Positions 26,327 through 34,606 of a stretch of 64,000 bases of DNA are shown here, in pieces. The number at the start of each line of letters is the position of its first letter. Positions within the stretch are counted from its first letter, which is position 1. The DNA is from Prevotella sp. (lineage in GTDB: Bacteria > Bacteroidota > Bacteroidia > Bacteroidales > Bacteroidaceae). The stretch lies in assembly GCA_015060485.1 (NCBI GenBank), contig SUYI01000009.1, positions 1-64,000 on the forward strand, in the 5' to 3' direction. The position numbers and the translations under genes were made by a program. Below the pieces are notes generated by a model. It did not search any database, was not told the DNA's origin, and worked only from the letters and a program-made list of their open reading frames with translations.

Positions 26327-26592
26327 CAACCAAGAAGGTTGCGAGAACGGGCTGCGCCTCGGCAATTCAAGCGAGCTTGATTGCACTCGGTTTGCACCGT
26401 CCGTGCCAACAAATATGCTACTGCTGAAATGACGAACGAACGAAATGCAACACATAACTCGCTAAATATGAGGGGTTTAATAAAACTGCCCCCCCCAATA
26501 TTTTGTAATCTCACAGGTATAACCACATCCCACGGCATTACTGCCAATGCCCCCCTGCTGCATCAGGCTTCAGCCTCTTGTGGCAGGGTTTT
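26327..26592 (+). ncRNA. Structured leader RNA element copy 2, no gene behind it
   Basis: AACC/GGTT hairpin, closing stem ACGG/CCGT, then an inner hairpin with CAAG-CGAG-CTTG and GCAAT/ATTGC (26362-26384). No convincing ORF follows. At 26553-26592 a nested hairpin (CCCTGC/GCAGGG, AGGCT/AGCCT) with TTTT may end the transcript. Either an RNA gene or a leftover leader of a lost gene. Confidence 0.5.
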
Positions 26593-26813
26593 GACGTTCC
26601 TATGCCTGACTGTGATTACGCTTAACATCTGAAACAGCTATGATAGAACATTGGTACGAATATCTCCCTGCAGCATTGATGTTAGGAGGATACCTGAAAT
26701 CTTTTTCGCGATAATCTGATTCTTTTGTATTATTCCCCCTTGGTAAAGACAACACCTGCGCGAAAAAACAAAAGATAATTCTACTTTCTTTTGGTTTTTT
26801 GCTCACTTATTCG

Positions 26814-26821
26814 TATCTTTG
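26814..26821 (+). promoter_or_regulatory. -7 promoter box before the restriction-like operon
   Basis: TATCTTTG followed by CATCG; a TTTG about 20 bp upstream may be the -33 element. Confidence 0.65.
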
Positions 26822-26827
26822 CATCGT

Positions 26828-27132
26828 TCATACCCGCGCTTTTGGGCGAATGGGTGGGACGACGACATATTGGAAAGCGTCATTGATGCTTTGTTTTTGG
26901 CTATCTGAAACTTCCACAAATGATAGACCAGTCAAGAGCAACAGCGGAGGTGAATGCTACGGGTGTAGTATATACTCCCGGAGTGTGCCGAGGGCTAACG
27001 ATGCCCTCACGCACACTTTTCGGGGTGCATTATATACTGACCGGCGTGGGTATTCAAACTCTGTTCGTTCACTGGTCGGGCTGTGGAAGGCCTCAGATAG
27101 CGGGACGGGCAGGTGAGGATACCCCGCTTTTT
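26828..27132 (+). ncRNA. Candidate ~300-nt folded RNA upstream of the methylase operon
   Basis: A long-range stem GACCAGT (26926) / ACTGGTC (27071) encloses a long hairpin: AGTATATA (26967) / TATATACT (27031), GTGTGC (26983) / GCACAC (27011) and GAGGGC (26990) / GCCCTC (27003). Before it, AAAGC/GCTTT forms a hairpin near 26874. GCGGG/CCCGC followed by TTTTT (27100-27132) looks like an intrinsic terminator. Two small ORFs here have no recognisable product. It could be a separate sRNA or an attenuating leader of the gene at 27203. Confidence 0.55.
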
Positions 27133-27202
27133 GTATGCCGCCATCACTAACTAAGAAACCTCTGACATTTGGGTATCAGTCAGAACAACACGTTGCTGAC
27201 CG

Positions 27203-28129
27203 ATGCCTCAAAACACGGTTGTAAAGAAAAAGCCCGTTGTCGCAAAGCCGTTTATTAAATGGGCTGGCGGCAAAGGGAACCTACTACAAAAGCTGGAAGC
27301 GCTGCTACCTGCTGATTTCGACGATCTTAAGAATGTAACTTACATAGAGCCTTTTGTTGGTGGTGGTGCCATGCTATTCCACATGCTACATTACCACAAA
27401 TGCATCAAGCGTGCAGTCATTAACGACATTAATCCTGATCTCATTCGCTGTTACCAACTTATAGCTGATACACCAGAAATTCTGATAGACCGCCTTAGTG
27501 TCATTGAAAACAACTACTATAGCGTGGAATTCCCAGCAAGGAAGGAGCAATATTATGCCTATCGCGATCAATATAACAGCGAAGGAATTCATCCCGACGA
27601 ACGAGCTGCGTTGTTTATCTTTCTGAATCGCACATGCTTTAATGGCCTTTATAGAGTGAATGCCGCGGGCAAATTCAATGTTCCATACGGGCGGTATAAG
27701 AAACCTCTCATTTGTAATAAAGAGCTGATAATGGAAGACCACCAAGTGCTTAACTCAGTAGAACTGATTATCCGTCAGCCCGGAGATTATAAACTTGTCA
27801 GGCAGAATCTCAGCAAGAATCATGTGAACTTCGTATATTTCGATCCTCCTTATCGGCCTATTAGTGTTACGTCTTCATTTAAGGAATACTCAAATAGTCC
27901 TTTTGGTGATAAACAGCAAGAAGAGTTGAAACTCTTCTGCGACAAGTTGTCTAATCAGAATTGCCTTGTCATGCAGAGTAATTCTGACAGTAAAACCGAG
28001 AATGGAGAATCCTATTTTGAGGAATTATATGTGGGATACGATATCCAGAGGGTCTTAGCAGCTAGATTTATCAATGCAGATCCCGAAAAACGTGTGAAGC
28101 TAACAGAAGTAGTCATTAGAAATTATTGA
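27203..28129 (+). CDS. DpnM-like Dam-family N6-adenine methyltransferase
   Basis: D12-class (alpha) adenine methyltransferase. The SAM site is FIKWAGGKGNLL with FVGGGAMLF, and the catalytic motif is FDPPYRPIS; NRTCFNGLYRVN and FNVPYGRYKKP are Dam/DpnM signatures. At 308 residues it is slightly longer than DpnM (about 284). GATC is the likely target by family. Start chosen at the first ATG after the upstream terminator. It is first in a tight five-gene operon (3-bp gap to the next gene) that also encodes a DpnA-like enzyme. The local AT content is higher than in the housekeeping flanks, which fits horizontal transfer. Confidence 0.9.
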   Translation: MPQNTVVKKKPVVAKPFIKWAGGKGNLLQKLEALLPADFDDLKNVTYIEPFVGGGAMLFHMLHYHKCIKRAVINDINPDLIRCYQLIADTPEILIDRLSVIENNYYSVEFPARKEQYYAYRDQYNSEGIHPDERAALFIFLNRTCFNGLYRVNAAGKFNVPYGRYKKPLICNKELIMEDHQVLNSVELIIRQPGDYKLVRQNLSKNHVNFVYFDPPYRPISVTSSFKEYSNSPFGDKQQEELKLFCDKLSNQNCLVMQSNSDSKTENGESYFEELYVGYDIQRVLAARFINADPEKRVKLTEVVIRNY

Positions 28130-28132
28130 GCT

Positions 28133-28579
28133 ATGGGAAAGATATTGATACAAGCCAACAATCTTGACACAGTCATAGATACCTTTATGTATATCTATAT
28201 GCATCCTGGCTGCACAAAACAAGAACTGGCAGACTATTGCGGTTTTACGCTCCGGCAGGCAGATTACTACACAAATGCCTGCAAATATCTAGACCTGATA
28301 AATGATGATTGGAGTAAAACTTCTCTTGCAATTGATATTTTTACGAACAATCCAGCAGAAATTTCAGAACGAGTCTACGCAAGAATCATCTCTGATGAGC
28401 TGATGGGGCAGATCTTTGCACGAATCTATGTGCTCCCGAATGAAGACCCATCGACATTCGCTATGGAGCTAACAAAAGAATACTATCCGGGTTATAGCGA
28501 AGCAGTTTATGAGCGGAGGTCGGATAATATCGTGAAATGGTGTAAGAGGATTATTGAGAAAATGAATACAAAATATTAA
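28133..28579 (+). CDS. Small winged-helix protein of the restriction-like operon
   Basis: 148 residues. HPGCTKQELADYCGFTLRQADYYTNACKYLDLI is a clear helix-turn-helix/winged-helix pattern, and the rest is mostly helical. Similar small wHTH proteins accompany restriction-modification genes. Here it may be a DNA-recognition subunit or a regulator. It lies 3 bp after the DpnM-like gene and 4 bp before the nuclease-DGQHR gene, so it is surely co-transcribed. No catalytic motif is visible. Confidence 0.7.
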   Translation: MGKILIQANNLDTVIDTFMYIYMHPGCTKQELADYCGFTLRQADYYTNACKYLDLINDDWSKTSLAIDIFTNNPAEISERVYARIISDELMGQIFARIYVLPNEDPSTFAMELTKEYYPGYSEAVYERRSDNIVKWCKRIIEKMNTKY

Positions 28580-28583
28580 AGAT

Positions 28584-30878
28584 ATGGCACATCTAACGGA
28601 ACTACAAGTAGAAAATGTCAAATCGCACATGATGCGCGACGAAGATGCATTAAGAATTAAGTTCAAAGCAAAGAATACCGAATTTGACACTATCAGCAGA
28701 CCTCACAACGAAGTTGAGGCCTATGAGAAAATGGGGTATTCTGTGGTTCGGTCTTCTGCACGCAAAACAACATTATCTCGAAAAAAGGATCATGGCGTGC
28801 AGTTTGAAGATGACGTGTGGTGTATGTTCTATAAACTTGGATTTCGAATTTTGAATGGAGACGAGAAACTTGTTGTTCAATGGGGCCCCAATAAGGAAGA
28901 TACCCAACAACTTGATGTGGTAGCTGTAGGCGATGATGCCATATTCGTTGTTGAATGTAAGGCAGCTCTAACTTCTGTTGGTCACAGTTTCAAGACTGAA
29001 CTAAACAAAATGGAGCAATACATGACTGGTATTACTGAATCTTTACGGCAGATATACGGTAACAAACGAGTAAAATTTATTTTTGCCTCTCGAAACTACC
29101 GTATTAATGACGAAGATATTGCTCGTATGGGAAATGCTGGAATATTCCATTTGAATGACAACTCCTATAACTATATCAACAACCTCATCAAGTCATACAA
29201 AGAATCCGTCATCTACCAATTCTATGGGTTGATGTTTAAGGATGAACTTATAAATGACGATCTGATTAAAATACCTGTTTTGAAGGGCAAGATGGGTGAA
29301 CGTAACTATTATATTTTCTCTATCGAGCCGAGCACGTTGCTAAAGATAGGATTCGTCCTTCATAGAACCCGTGTCAATGATTCTATGGCACCAACGTATC
29401 AACGTCTTCTTGTTCCATCAAGACTGAAAGGCATTACTAATTTTATTGACGGAGGAGGCTATTTCCCAAATTCCATCATCATCAACTTCAGTGCAGCAAA
29501 TGATGAGCTGAAAGTGAAGTTTACACCCATCAGGGCAGAAAAGGACTCCCAATCAGAGTTCGGGTTCCTGCGCATCCCTAATGCTTATGGCATTGCTTAC
29601 ATCATCGACGGACAACACCGCGTGTATGGTTATGCCCAGTCACAACATAAGGAAGACAGCACTATCCCTGTTGTTGCTTTCGAGGGTATGGAATCGGAGG
29701 AACAGCTTAAGATATTCATGGAGATTAACGAGAATCAAAAGGCCGTCAGCCCAAGCCTGCGACTAGACTTGGAGGAAGACCTTTACTGGAAATCAGCTCG
29801 TCTTGATTCTCGCATGAAAGCGCTGCGTTCGTCATGTATCAAAGCTCTTGCAGCCAATTCAAACTATGTGCTTTACAACAAAATCTCTGTTGGCGAAGAT
29901 CCGTCTCTTTTGGCCTTCAAGCCTTTTGATACCGCATTGGGACGCTCAGGATTGATACCCAAAGCCTCTTCAACACAATGGACTGGTGATACTGATGTCT
30001 GCATATACAACACCAACGAGACGGACATTGATAAAGCCATGAAGGATAGCCGTACCAGGATAACAAAGTTCATTGATGATGGCTATGCCATTGCGGACTC
30101 AATCATGACAGAAGAGGTCAAACAAGACTACCTGTTCTCTAACCGAGCCACGTTTGCATTCATTGCTCTCTTGGGGTCTTTGCATACATATCTTATCAAG
30201 ATAAATACAATTAATCCTCAATCATCAATTCCTGATAGAATTGCAGCTGTTGATCCGTACATTCGTCATTTGGCAAACAGTCTCAACAACCTCTCAGACG
30301 AAGACAACCGAATTATCAAAGGTGTGTTGGGACAGGGTGCCGATACATTCTGGCTTCGCTCTTTCCAGAATATCATCAACAAACAATTCCCTGAATATGC
30401 GCCTGAAGAACTGGTAGAATGGAAAGAGACACAAGATCAATCGTTACAGCAGGAAGGCGCAGAGCGCAAGGCAGATATCCGTCGCCAACTCAGAACACTC
30501 CTGTTTGCTCGACTTGAAAAGGTGTATGGTGCAAAATGGTTGAATAATGTGGCCATTCTTAAGAACGCCATTGAAGGTAGAATCATCAAAGAGTATGGTG
30601 ACAACGATGATTTCGATCTGTCTGAATACGATTGGAGAGATTACTTGGAAGTCTCGGAATATCGTGACGTGATTGATAAGAACTTCAGCTATCAGGAGTT
30701 CGAGGAAGTCTTTGCTATTAACATTGGACTTGCTTTTAAATCAAAGAAAGACAAACTCAATTGGATGACGATGATTAGTGAACCCAAAGGTAAAAAGACT
30801 TCTGCTTTGACACGTTCAGATTTAAATCGTCTGGAATTGATCAATACACATTTGGCCAACTTCATTGATGTTGAATGA
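28584..30878 (+). CDS. PD-(D/E)xK nuclease fused to a DndB-like DGQHR domain
   Basis: 764 residues. The N-terminal part carries a PD-(D/E)xK-like set: Glu75 in FEDDVW, Asp111 in QLDVVAV and Glu124-x-Lys126 in VVECKA, in the order of Mrr/Endonuclease-like folds. The middle holds IIDGQHRVYGYA (DGQHR at 342-346) and FMEINENQKAVSPSLR, the hallmark of DndB/DGQHR proteins, which regulate DNA phosphorothioation in Dnd systems. The last ~250 residues are helical and unassigned. No dndA, C, D or E genes are present. The gene overlaps the following helicase by 4 bp. It is likely the effector or a DNA-binding cleavage subunit of the operon; cleavage is inferred from motif spacing. Confidence 0.75.
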   Translation: MAHLTELQVENVKSHMMRDEDALRIKFKAKNTEFDTISRPHNEVEAYEKMGYSVVRSSARKTTLSRKKDHGVQFEDDVWCMFYKLGFRILNGDEKLVVQWGPNKEDTQQLDVVAVGDDAIFVVECKAALTSVGHSFKTELNKMEQYMTGITESLRQIYGNKRVKFIFASRNYRINDEDIARMGNAGIFHLNDNSYNYINNLIKSYKESVIYQFYGLMFKDELINDDLIKIPVLKGKMGERNYYIFSIEPSTLLKIGFVLHRTRVNDSMAPTYQRLLVPSRLKGITNFIDGGGYFPNSIIINFSAANDELKVKFTPIRAEKDSQSEFGFLRIPNAYGIAYIIDGQHRVYGYAQSQHKEDSTIPVVAFEGMESEEQLKIFMEINENQKAVSPSLRLDLEEDLYWKSARLDSRMKALRSSCIKALAANSNYVLYNKISVGEDPSLLAFKPFDTALGRSGLIPKASSTQWTGDTDVCIYNTNETDIDKAMKDSRTRITKFIDDGYAIADSIMTEEVKQDYLFSNRATFAFIALLGSLHTYLIKINTINPQSSIPDRIAAVDPYIRHLANSLNNLSDEDNRIIKGVLGQGADTFWLRSFQNIINKQFPEYAPEELVEWKETQDQSLQQEGAERKADIRRQLRTLLFARLEKVYGAKWLNNVAILKNAIEGRIIKEYGDNDDFDLSEYDWRDYLEVSEYRDVIDKNFSYQEFEEVFAINIGLAFKSKKDKLNWMTMISEPKGKKTSALTRSDLNRLELINTHLANFIDVE

Positions 30879-32293
30879 CATACAAGGAGATATCAAGAAC
30901 GGATAATTCGCTGCGCCCCTATCAGCAACAGGCAAAGGAGGACATCTTCTCTGCCTGGGACGAATGTGATGGCGTGATGTTCCAGATGCCAACTGGTACT
31001 GGAAAGACCCGCCTGTTTTCATCCATCATCAGCGATATCAAGACTTGGAGCGTTCAGAACGGTGAGGACGTAAAAATCCTTATCATAGCACACCGCATAG
31101 AACTGATAGACCAAATCAGTGAGAATTTGGAACGTTATAAAGTTTCACATGCTATTATTGCCGGTGGAAAACCTCGCGATTTAAGATATCCCGTCCAAGT
31201 GGCTTCTGTCCAAACCATAACTCACCGTAACAATCTTGATGTGGCAAGTGACTTGAATGTCAATTTCATTATTGTGGATGAGGCCCATCATTGTGTTGCT
31301 AATTCTTATAAGAAGCTTTGGGACATGTATCCTAATGCAAAAAAACTGGGAGTGACTGCAACACCTTGGCGAATGAACAACGGAGGCTTTGAAAGCGTTT
31401 TCGATAAGATTATCATTTCGCAGTCTATCCAAAGTTTTATTGATGCAGGTTGGCTTGCTCCTTACGACTATTATTCTATCAGCTATAATAGCGAGATTCA
31501 GAAGGAGATTGAATCAATTACCGAGTTTGATGTGGAAGGTGATTATAAGATTTCTGCTTTGGAGAAAAAGATAGACACCTCACGTATTCGAGCTCAATTA
31601 CTGGATAGCTATTTGAAATTTGCCAAAGGCAAGAAGGGGATTATCTATTCTGTTAGCAGAAAACATAGTGACCACATCTGCCAAGAATATCGTGAAGCGG
31701 GTATAAACATCGTTCGTATAGATAGCAAAACACCTAAAGACGAACGAAAACTATATGTGGACCGTTTCAGAAAAGGCCTGATTGATATTATTGTAAACGT
31801 AGATATATTCTCAGAAGGTTTTGATTGCCCTGATATAGAGTTTATCCAATTGGCAAGGCCAACAAGATCGTTAGTGAAGTATCTGCAGCAAGTTGGACGT
31901 GGATTGCGCCCAACAGCAGGTAAAAGCATTTGCCTAATCTTGGATAATGTTGGCCTGCATTTTCAGTTTGGACTGCCTAATTCAGACCGAAATTGGGAGG
32001 AATGCTTTGTGGGGAGTCCACATATTCCAACTCGTAGGAATAGCTCTGGAGGCTCAATGCTTACGGAACATAAAGAGCGAAACTTCTCAGAAGGCACAGA
32101 CGAGATGCAATTGATTGTTGCATCACAAAAGAAAGCTGATGAAGCAACAAAGCAGTGGTCTGATAAAGACTTAGAATTATTAAAGACGTTATTTGAAGAA
32201 AAACAGTGTCCAATAGAAGTTCTTGTTGCTGTTTTCAAACGAAGTGAGGATGAGATAAGGAATAAATTATCTGAATTAGCACCTAAAGAATAA
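30875..32293 (+). CDS. SF2 DEAD/DEAH-box helicase
   Basis: 472 residues with motif I MPTGTGKT, motif II DEAHH, motif III VTATP, motif V FSEGFDCP and motif VI QQVGRGLRP: a complete SF2 core close to the RecQ/ResIII-like restriction helicases. The C-terminal ~60 residues (QWSDKDLELLKTLF...RSEDEIRNKL) look like a Myb/SANT-like DNA-binding helix bundle. It shares ATGA with the previous gene and TAATG with the next. It probably moves along DNA or unwinds it for the nuclease-DGQHR protein, as in ATP-dependent restriction. Confidence 0.9.
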   Translation: MTYKEISRTDNSLRPYQQQAKEDIFSAWDECDGVMFQMPTGTGKTRLFSSIISDIKTWSVQNGEDVKILIIAHRIELIDQISENLERYKVSHAIIAGGKPRDLRYPVQVASVQTITHRNNLDVASDLNVNFIIVDEAHHCVANSYKKLWDMYPNAKKLGVTATPWRMNNGGFESVFDKIIISQSIQSFIDAGWLAPYDYYSISYNSEIQKEIESITEFDVEGDYKISALEKKIDTSRIRAQLLDSYLKFAKGKKGIIYSVSRKHSDHICQEYREAGINIVRIDSKTPKDERKLYVDRFRKGLIDIIVNVDIFSEGFDCPDIEFIQLARPTRSLVKYLQQVGRGLRPTAGKSICLILDNVGLHFQFGLPNSDRNWEECFVGSPHIPTRRNSSGGSMLTEHKERNFSEGTDEMQLIVASQKKADEATKQWSDKDLELLKTLFEEKQCPIEVLVAVFKRSEDEIRNKLSELAPKE

Positions 32294-33537
32294 TGGCTAC
32301 AATTACTCCCTTCTACCGCTCTGGCAGCAAAGACTTCACCCTCGTAAATGGTGATTGCGTGTCGGTACTTGAATCGTTTGATTTCAAGTTCGACATGATA
32401 TTTGCTGACCCTCCTTACTTCCTGAGTAATGGCGGCATCAGTGTCAGTAGCGGTAAGGTGGTTTGTGTGGATAAAGGAGGATGGGACAAGGCTCCTTCAG
32501 CGGAGTATATTGATGAGTTTAATCGTCGGTGGATCACGGCTTGCAAGGATAAACTGAAAGACAATGGAACCATTTGGATTAGTGGTACCCACCACAATAT
32601 TTTCTCTGTGGCAGACCAGCTGTCAGAATTGGGATTCAAAATTCTGAATGTGGTAACGTGGAATAAGACTGATCCGCCTGACAATGTATCTCATCGTGTG
32701 TTCAAACACTCTGCGGAGTATATCATCTGGGCCAAGAAATCGAAACGGGCTCAGCACCGCTATAATTACGAACTGATGCGCCAACTGAACGACGGCAAGC
32801 AAATGACGGATGTGTGGCGAATGCCGGCAGTGGCGAAATGGGAGAAGTCATGTGGTAAACATCCTACGCAGAAGCCATTAAGTTTGTTGTCGCGCATGAT
32901 CATGGCTTCTACAAAGGAAGGTGACTGGGTGCTCGATCCCTTTAATGGTAGCGGTACCACTGGCATCGCCGCCTCTCTGCTTGGGAGAAAGTATCTGGGT
33001 ATAGATATGGATTCTGGGTATCTTGAACTGGCCTCAAAACGTAGAGAGGAACTGGAAAATGAGGAGGTTAGGCAGGCTTATAAGGAGATGGTGCTGGTGG
33101 ATTTCAATGGAGCCATCCAAGCAGAGCAACCGCATCATGTACTCGTGGGAAGGATTGGTTCTGAAGAGCAATGGGAATGGTTTGAGAAGTCTCACACCTA
33201 TATCTTACCAATCAGCAAAATTCTGTTTATGCCAAAATTGCTTGGTGCAGAATATGTGTTGGCTTTTCTTGGGAAAAATCCGAAGCGGGCCCAGCTGTGC
33301 AGAATATCTTCGGTAAAGCCCCAAGTAAAGACCCGAGAACAGATAGAAGAGATGGCTTCGCATACTTCTTACTATAAGCCAACACGTGACAAAACCTACT
33401 GGCTTATCCATCTGGAAAAGCCATTGGATGAGATAAAAGGAAAGGTGTTCAACAAGTCGTTGTTGCTTAACTTACAAGAGCAGCGTGGAGCCTATTGGAT
33501 TAAGAAATACGAAGAGGCCATCAAGGCGTTTGAGTGA
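32293..33537 (+). CDS. DpnA-like methyltransferase with C-terminal extension
   Basis: Beta-class N6-adenine methyltransferase: catalytic FADPPYFLSNGGIS, then WDKAPSAEYIDEFNRRW, WISGTHHNIFSV, KHPTQKPLSLLSR and the SAM motif DPFNGSGTTGIAA. The DPPYFLSNGGIS signature and layout are those of DpnA (M2.DpnII), which methylates GATC and also single-stranded DNA in the DpnII system. Residues 1-265 cover the whole DpnA-like enzyme; residues 266-414 are an extra, unrecognised domain with several aromatic positions. It starts in the helicase stop (TAATG). Its end overlaps the convergent AbiEii gene by 17 bp. Confidence 0.9.
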   Translation: MATITPFYRSGSKDFTLVNGDCVSVLESFDFKFDMIFADPPYFLSNGGISVSSGKVVCVDKGGWDKAPSAEYIDEFNRRWITACKDKLKDNGTIWISGTHHNIFSVADQLSELGFKILNVVTWNKTDPPDNVSHRVFKHSAEYIIWAKKSKRAQHRYNYELMRQLNDGKQMTDVWRMPAVAKWEKSCGKHPTQKPLSLLSRMIMASTKEGDWVLDPFNGSGTTGIAASLLGRKYLGIDMDSGYLELASKRREELENEEVRQAYKEMVLVDFNGAIQAEQPHHVLVGRIGSEEQWEWFEKSHTYILPISKILFMPKLLGAEYVLAFLGKNPKRAQLCRISSVKPQVKTREQIEEMASHTSYYKPTRDKTYWLIHLEKPLDEIKGKVFNKSLLLNLQEQRGAYWIKKYEEAIKAFE

Positions 33538-34606
33538 CACCTTGTAGTATGTCACTGATTTTGCTCCAATAGTAGTACGCCTCCGGATTACCGCGACGTA
33601 TTTTGGTTAGTTCTTTGCTAACGGCAGCACTAATTTTCATATTCATTGCATCATTAGCATTGCCTGAATATTTCATGATTTCATGCTGGCCATATTCAAT
33701 AGCTGTAGCCAAATAGGCCGCCTTTGCTGCATCGGTTATGGCCTGATCAAGCGTATACCTGCCAACATAGATATGGCTCTTCAACTTATCAACTCCCTCG
33801 GCAAGCAGTTCAAAATCATTGTTGGGGTCAACCTTTCCGCGTGTACCAAGTGCCATTGCTGAATTCCGGATGTCTTCATAGACAATGCTGAGGTCGTCAC
33901 CCTTTCCACGATATGATGACAGTTCAACTACTGCTATCGACTTGAATGTTTCCGCCGTGGTGGCAATGTCTTCTACGGCATCAAACAACCTTCCAATATC
34001 GTGTAGCTGCTTAGCGACGTTGATAGTGGAGTTGTGTGTGCCTTTATAATAGGGAACACCGCATGTATTGGGTGCAAAGGCTGTCAGTTTGTCGCCAAGA
34101 ATATCAGCAACTGACGGTACTCGAATGATGGTTTCGCTATTATCAGTCTTAATGAATGGATGCAAGAGAGGCTTGTCTTCTATCTGATGATAGTGGTTGT
34201 CCTCGAAAAGCACATCGAGTAATACAGAGTCCTCTATCTGGTCAGAATACACCACCTCGAAGAATGATTTGTAATGGCCCTTGGGTACATTGCCGTTCCT
34301 GTTCTCACGTCTGATAGTCTTACAATCAGTAAAGCCATATTTCTCGCAGTTCTGGAGATATTTTTCAATGTCGGTTCCTGGTGGGCATAGAACGTCTATG
34401 TCTATAGAGAGCCTGCGGGCCTTTTCACCGAGTATCAGAAGAAGACTTGTTCCGCCCTTGAAAGTCAGTGGACAGCCTTCCTTGACAAGCATCTCCAATA
34501 GTGAGAAAGCACGAATAACCTTCTCAACAAGTTCGGGGTGTCTGAATTTATGTGATGAACATACTTTGTCAATCCATTCCTTTTCAAAACATTCTTCCTG
34601 TATCAT
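33521..34606 (-). CDS. abiEii: AbiEii-type nucleotidyltransferase toxin
   Basis: 361 residues. LTFKGGTSLLL and RRLSIDIDVLC are the GG(T/S) and DxD motifs of the AbiEii nucleotidyltransferase family; type IV AbiE toxins act by NTP-dependent modification of tRNA, slowing growth. KLTAFAPNTCG is the family lysine-region. The gene overlaps the upstream antitoxin gene by 4 bp (ATGA), as in other AbiE pairs, and its 3' end overlaps the methyltransferase gene tail-to-tail by 17 bp. A standard phage abortive-infection/TA module placed beside the restriction-like operon. Confidence 0.88.
   Translation of the reverse strand: MIQEECFEKEWIDKVCSSHKFRHPELVEKVIRAFSLLEMLVKEGCPLTFKGGTSLLLILGEKARRLSIDIDVLCPPGTDIEKYLQNCEKYGFTDCKTIRRENRNGNVPKGHYKSFFEVVYSDQIEDSVLLDVLFEDNHYHQIEDKPLLHPFIKTDNSETIIRVPSVADILGDKLTAFAPNTCGVPYYKGTHNSTINVAKQLHDIGRLFDAVEDIATTAETFKSIAVVELSSYRGKGDDLSIVYEDIRNSAMALGTRGKVDPNNDFELLAEGVDKLKSHIYVGRYTLDQAITDAAKAAYLATAIEYGQHEIMKYSGNANDAMNMKISAAVSKELTKIRRGNPEAYYYWSKISDILQGVTQTP

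Noticed and set aside
26828-27132. Retron or diversity-generating element for the folded RNA
   Set aside because: No reverse transcriptase gene lies in the window, and no template/variable repeat pair was seen.
26799-27150. Two small ORFs (105 and 76 codons) in the region before the methylase operon
   Set aside because: They follow the folded RNA, have no family pattern and run across strong stems and a terminator. An RNA explanation is better.
28584-30878. Dnd phosphorothioation system
   Set aside because: Only the DGQHR domain fits DndB; genes for DndA, C, D and E are not visible in the operon.
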